Of a DNA stretch of 64,000 bases, positions 62,286 to 64,000 are shown piece after piece. Made by a program: the position numbers and the translations under genes. Under the pieces are notes generated by a model that worked only from the letters and a program-made list of their open reading frames with translations, did not search any database and was not told the DNA's origin. Source of the stretch: an uncultured Cryomorphaceae bacterium. GTDB taxonomy: Bacteria > Bacteroidota > Bacteroidia > Flavobacteriales > Schleiferiaceae. The stretch's first letter is position 1. Every line of letters begins with the position of its first letter. Where the stretch lies: positions 21,724-85,723 of the forward strand of contig CACMMX010000005.1 in the NCBI GenBank assembly GCA_902614915.1, read 5' to 3'.

Positions 62286-62732
62286 TCAAATACGATGCTC
62301 TGAAACAGCTTCTTGGTAAGCTTTATTAATCATCTCAAAGGAATAACCACGACGTTGCATGGCAGCCGTTAATTGTTCCTTAGTCTTTGATTTAAGCCAA
62401 CGATTCGCCAAATAAAGCGCATTCTTCCAAACTTTATCTGGATCTACGCTAGCAATAATTCTAGAAATCGTAACCGCAGGTATTCTGTGCTCTTGAAGGC
62501 CCGCCCTAATTCTTCTTGGTGCCCAGTGTTTTTGATTTATTTTCCCCTTTACAAAGGCCTCTACAAATCTGTATTCATCCAAGAAGTTCTCCTCCATTAA
62601 TGTAGTAATGACTTCTTCATGATATTTACTTGGAAGTTTTATCAAACTGAGCTTACGCTTTACCTCAAACGGACTGCGTTCTTGATACGCGCAATAATGC
62701 CGCAATTTCTGAAGAGCTTCTGAGGTTGTCAT
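62286..62732 (-). CDS. recX: Regulatory protein RecX
   Basis: 148 residues of helical RecX repeats: ALQKLRHYCAYQERSPFEVKRKL, LMEENFLDEYRFVEAFVKGKINQKHWAPRRIRAGL, and a final LTAAMQRRGYSFEMINKA. Controls RecA filament activity. The length is normal. It lies downstream of the rng 3' part on the same strand, separated by a terminator. Confidence 0.9.
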   Translation of the reverse strand: MTTSEALQKLRHYCAYQERSPFEVKRKLSLIKLPSKYHEEVITTLMEENFLDEYRFVEAFVKGKINQKHWAPRRIRAGLQEHRIPAVTISRIIASVDPDKVWKNALYLANRWLKSKTKEQLTAAMQRRGYSFEMINKAYQEAVSEHRI

Positions 62733-62744
62733 GGTTCAATTTTT

Positions 62745-62785
62745 ACGAAAAAACCCCAAGAGTCGCATGCGAAGCTTGGGGTTTT
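62745..62785 (-). terminator. Intrinsic terminator after the rng 3' part
   Basis: An 11-bp perfect stem AAAACCCCAAG (62750-62760) with CTTGGGGTTTT (62775-62785), loop of 14 nt containing a GCATGC palindrome. On the minus strand it is followed by a T6 run (the last stem bases are included). It lies 20 nt past the rng stop and before recX. Confidence 0.8.
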
Positions 62786-62805
62786 CTTTACATTGTGAAT
62801 TTAAA

Positions 62806-64000
62806 TTAAATCGGGTTATTCTCTCCATCCAACAACTTCCATTCAAGCATAGTGAAAGCATCTCTAGGTACGACCACGATCTTCTTTTTAAATCGTTTCT
62901 GCCAATCCTTTTTTACACTCTTGAAAAGGCCCTTTGTAATGTATGCCTCGATAAACGGGTGTACATGAACAAAAATCTCTTTCTGAGTTTTTGCATTTAA
63001 CTTGCTTGCAATATTGTCGATCACTTGAATTGGAGCTTCCACCAAATTATCAGGATTTTCCTCTCTTGTGGTGATGTTTGTTTCAGGACGCACACGTTGA
63101 CGCGTCAATTCCATCAGGCCAAACCTAGAAATAGGCAAAATCTTATGCCTAGCTCGGTCTCGCTTCATTTCGTCACGCATCTTCTCATACACCACTTTAC
63201 GATTTTCTGCACTATTCATATCAATAAAATCAACTACCACAATACCGCCCATATCACGCAATCTTAACTGACGGGCAACTTCTACTGCCGCCAATAAGTT
63301 TACTTGCAAGGCATTCGCCTCTTGATTTTCCGCGGTATTTGTTCTGTTTCCTGAATTAACATCGACCACATGCATTGCTTCCGTGTGTTCGATGACTAAA
63401 TAAGCACCCTTCGGCATACTTACCGAACGACCAAAAGCTCCTTTAATCTGCCTATCAACACTTGCGAATTGGAATAACGGCATTTGACCGTCATAAAATT
63501 TTACCATTTTAGATGCTCCAGGCTTGATTGCATCCAAGTAATCCTTTACTTCCTCAAAAAGTTCTTGATCATCAATGGTAATTCCAACAAAGTTATCATT
63601 AAATACATCCCTTAAAAAGGCACTCGCACGATTCATCTCTCGGAAAATTCGAGTCGGCTTATTTCTTTTTTTTACACCTTTATGCAGTGACTTCCATTTG
63701 CGTATCAAGGCATCTAAATCTGCCTGCAAATCTTCCGCAGTCTGTCTGTTAGCGACAGTCCGTATAATGACACCAAATCCCTTTGGTTTGATGCCTCTGA
63801 CCAATTTTTTCAGCCTATCCTTTTCTTCTCTATCGCGTATTTTTTGACTTACGCTAACTCGATTAGAAAAAGGAACTAAGACTACAAAACGACCGGCAAT
63901 ACTCAACTCTGCTGTTATACGAGGCCCTTTTGTAGATATGGGCTCCTTCGTAATTTGAACAAGGATTTGACCTCCTTGCTTTAAGACATCTCCTATATTT
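62806..64000 (-). pseudogene. rng: RNase E/G, 3' part (catalytic domain), detached from its 5' end
   Basis: The open frame runs off the right window edge. It starts within the S1 domain (IGDVLKQGGQILVQITKEP, then STKGPR at the domain junction) and continues through the RNase H-like and DNase I-like parts: GFGVIIRTVA, VVDVNSGN with the catalytic Asp, and GGIVVVDFIDM with the second Asp. The C-terminus is complete. The missing upstream part, about 30-50 residues plus the S1 start, is on the plus strand at 59005. If the two parts really are separated in the cell, no full RNase G is made. The first visible codon is internal to the gene. Confidence 0.9.

Noticed and set aside
1..64000. tRNA, rRNA, CRISPR, insertion sequence or phage genes
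   Set aside because: I looked for tRNA-like arms in the gaps, regularly spaced repeats, transposase motifs and phage structural proteins and found none.

Overview
The window is chromosomal DNA of a Bacteroidota bacterium, most likely a marine member of the Flavobacteriales. The evidence is moderate A+T content, a fused lpxC-fabZ gene, gliding and type IX secretion genes (porX, gldD, gldE, a protein with a C-terminal type A sorting domain), many TAnnTTTG-type promoter boxes, and starts that mostly lack Shine-Dalgarno sequences. I see no rRNA, tRNA, CRISPR array, prophage or insertion sequence.

Layout: 1-5.2 kb is the end of a beta-glucan (laminarin-like) utilisation operon: GH17, a clan GH-A glycosidase, GH30 and a GPH-type sugar symporter. 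5.3-7.9 kb holds era, der and a small cupin. 7.9-12.1 kb (minus strand) holds a large lipoprotein, a frameshifted rnhB and a glycosyltransferase. 12.1-16.8 kb is a surface polysaccharide cluster (flippase, sulfotransferase, chain-length regulator, O-antigen ligase/polymerase). 17.6-23.2 kb (minus) is the lipid A operon HD protein-lpxD-lpxC/fabZ-lpxA-ABC ATPase-efp. 23.2-26.8 kb is porX-tsaE-ald. 26.8-30.3 kb has proline dehydrogenase divergent from aroB-aroA. 30.5-33.8 kb has an FKBP lipoprotein divergent from a LytS/LytTR-type two-component pair. 33.9-36.3 kb has purE-purK, a SprT-like protein and a 36-residue lipoprotein. 36.4-37.9 kb is mlaE-mlaF. 37.9-46.4 kb (minus) runs from a T9SS cargo protein through an M16 protease to serS, a NifU-like protein and Mrp. 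47.6-48.4 kb is rplU-rpmA. 48.6-52.0 kb is an M16 protease pair. 53-58 kb carries a metal-binding lipoprotein, heme A synthase, gldE-gldD, ssb and mutY. 58.1 kb to the end carries HU, a TPR protein, a bS22-like small protein, the two separated halves of RNase G, prfB, threonine aldolase and recX.

The most unusual feature is at about 59.28 kb. The 5' end of the RNase E/G gene rng runs head-on into the 5' part of a secreted-protein gene, and both are cut at the same point. The rest of rng lies on the opposite strand at 62.8-64.0 kb and runs off the window. The simplest reading is an inversion of about 5 kb, either real (possibly phase-variable) or an assembly error. Other points worth checking are an A7-tract frameshift in rnhB, a group of genes whose promoter box ends exactly 4 nt before the start codon (possible leaderless mRNAs), an L21 protein with a histone-like lysine/alanine tail encoded by 48-bp repeats, and an RF2 gene without the usual frameshift.
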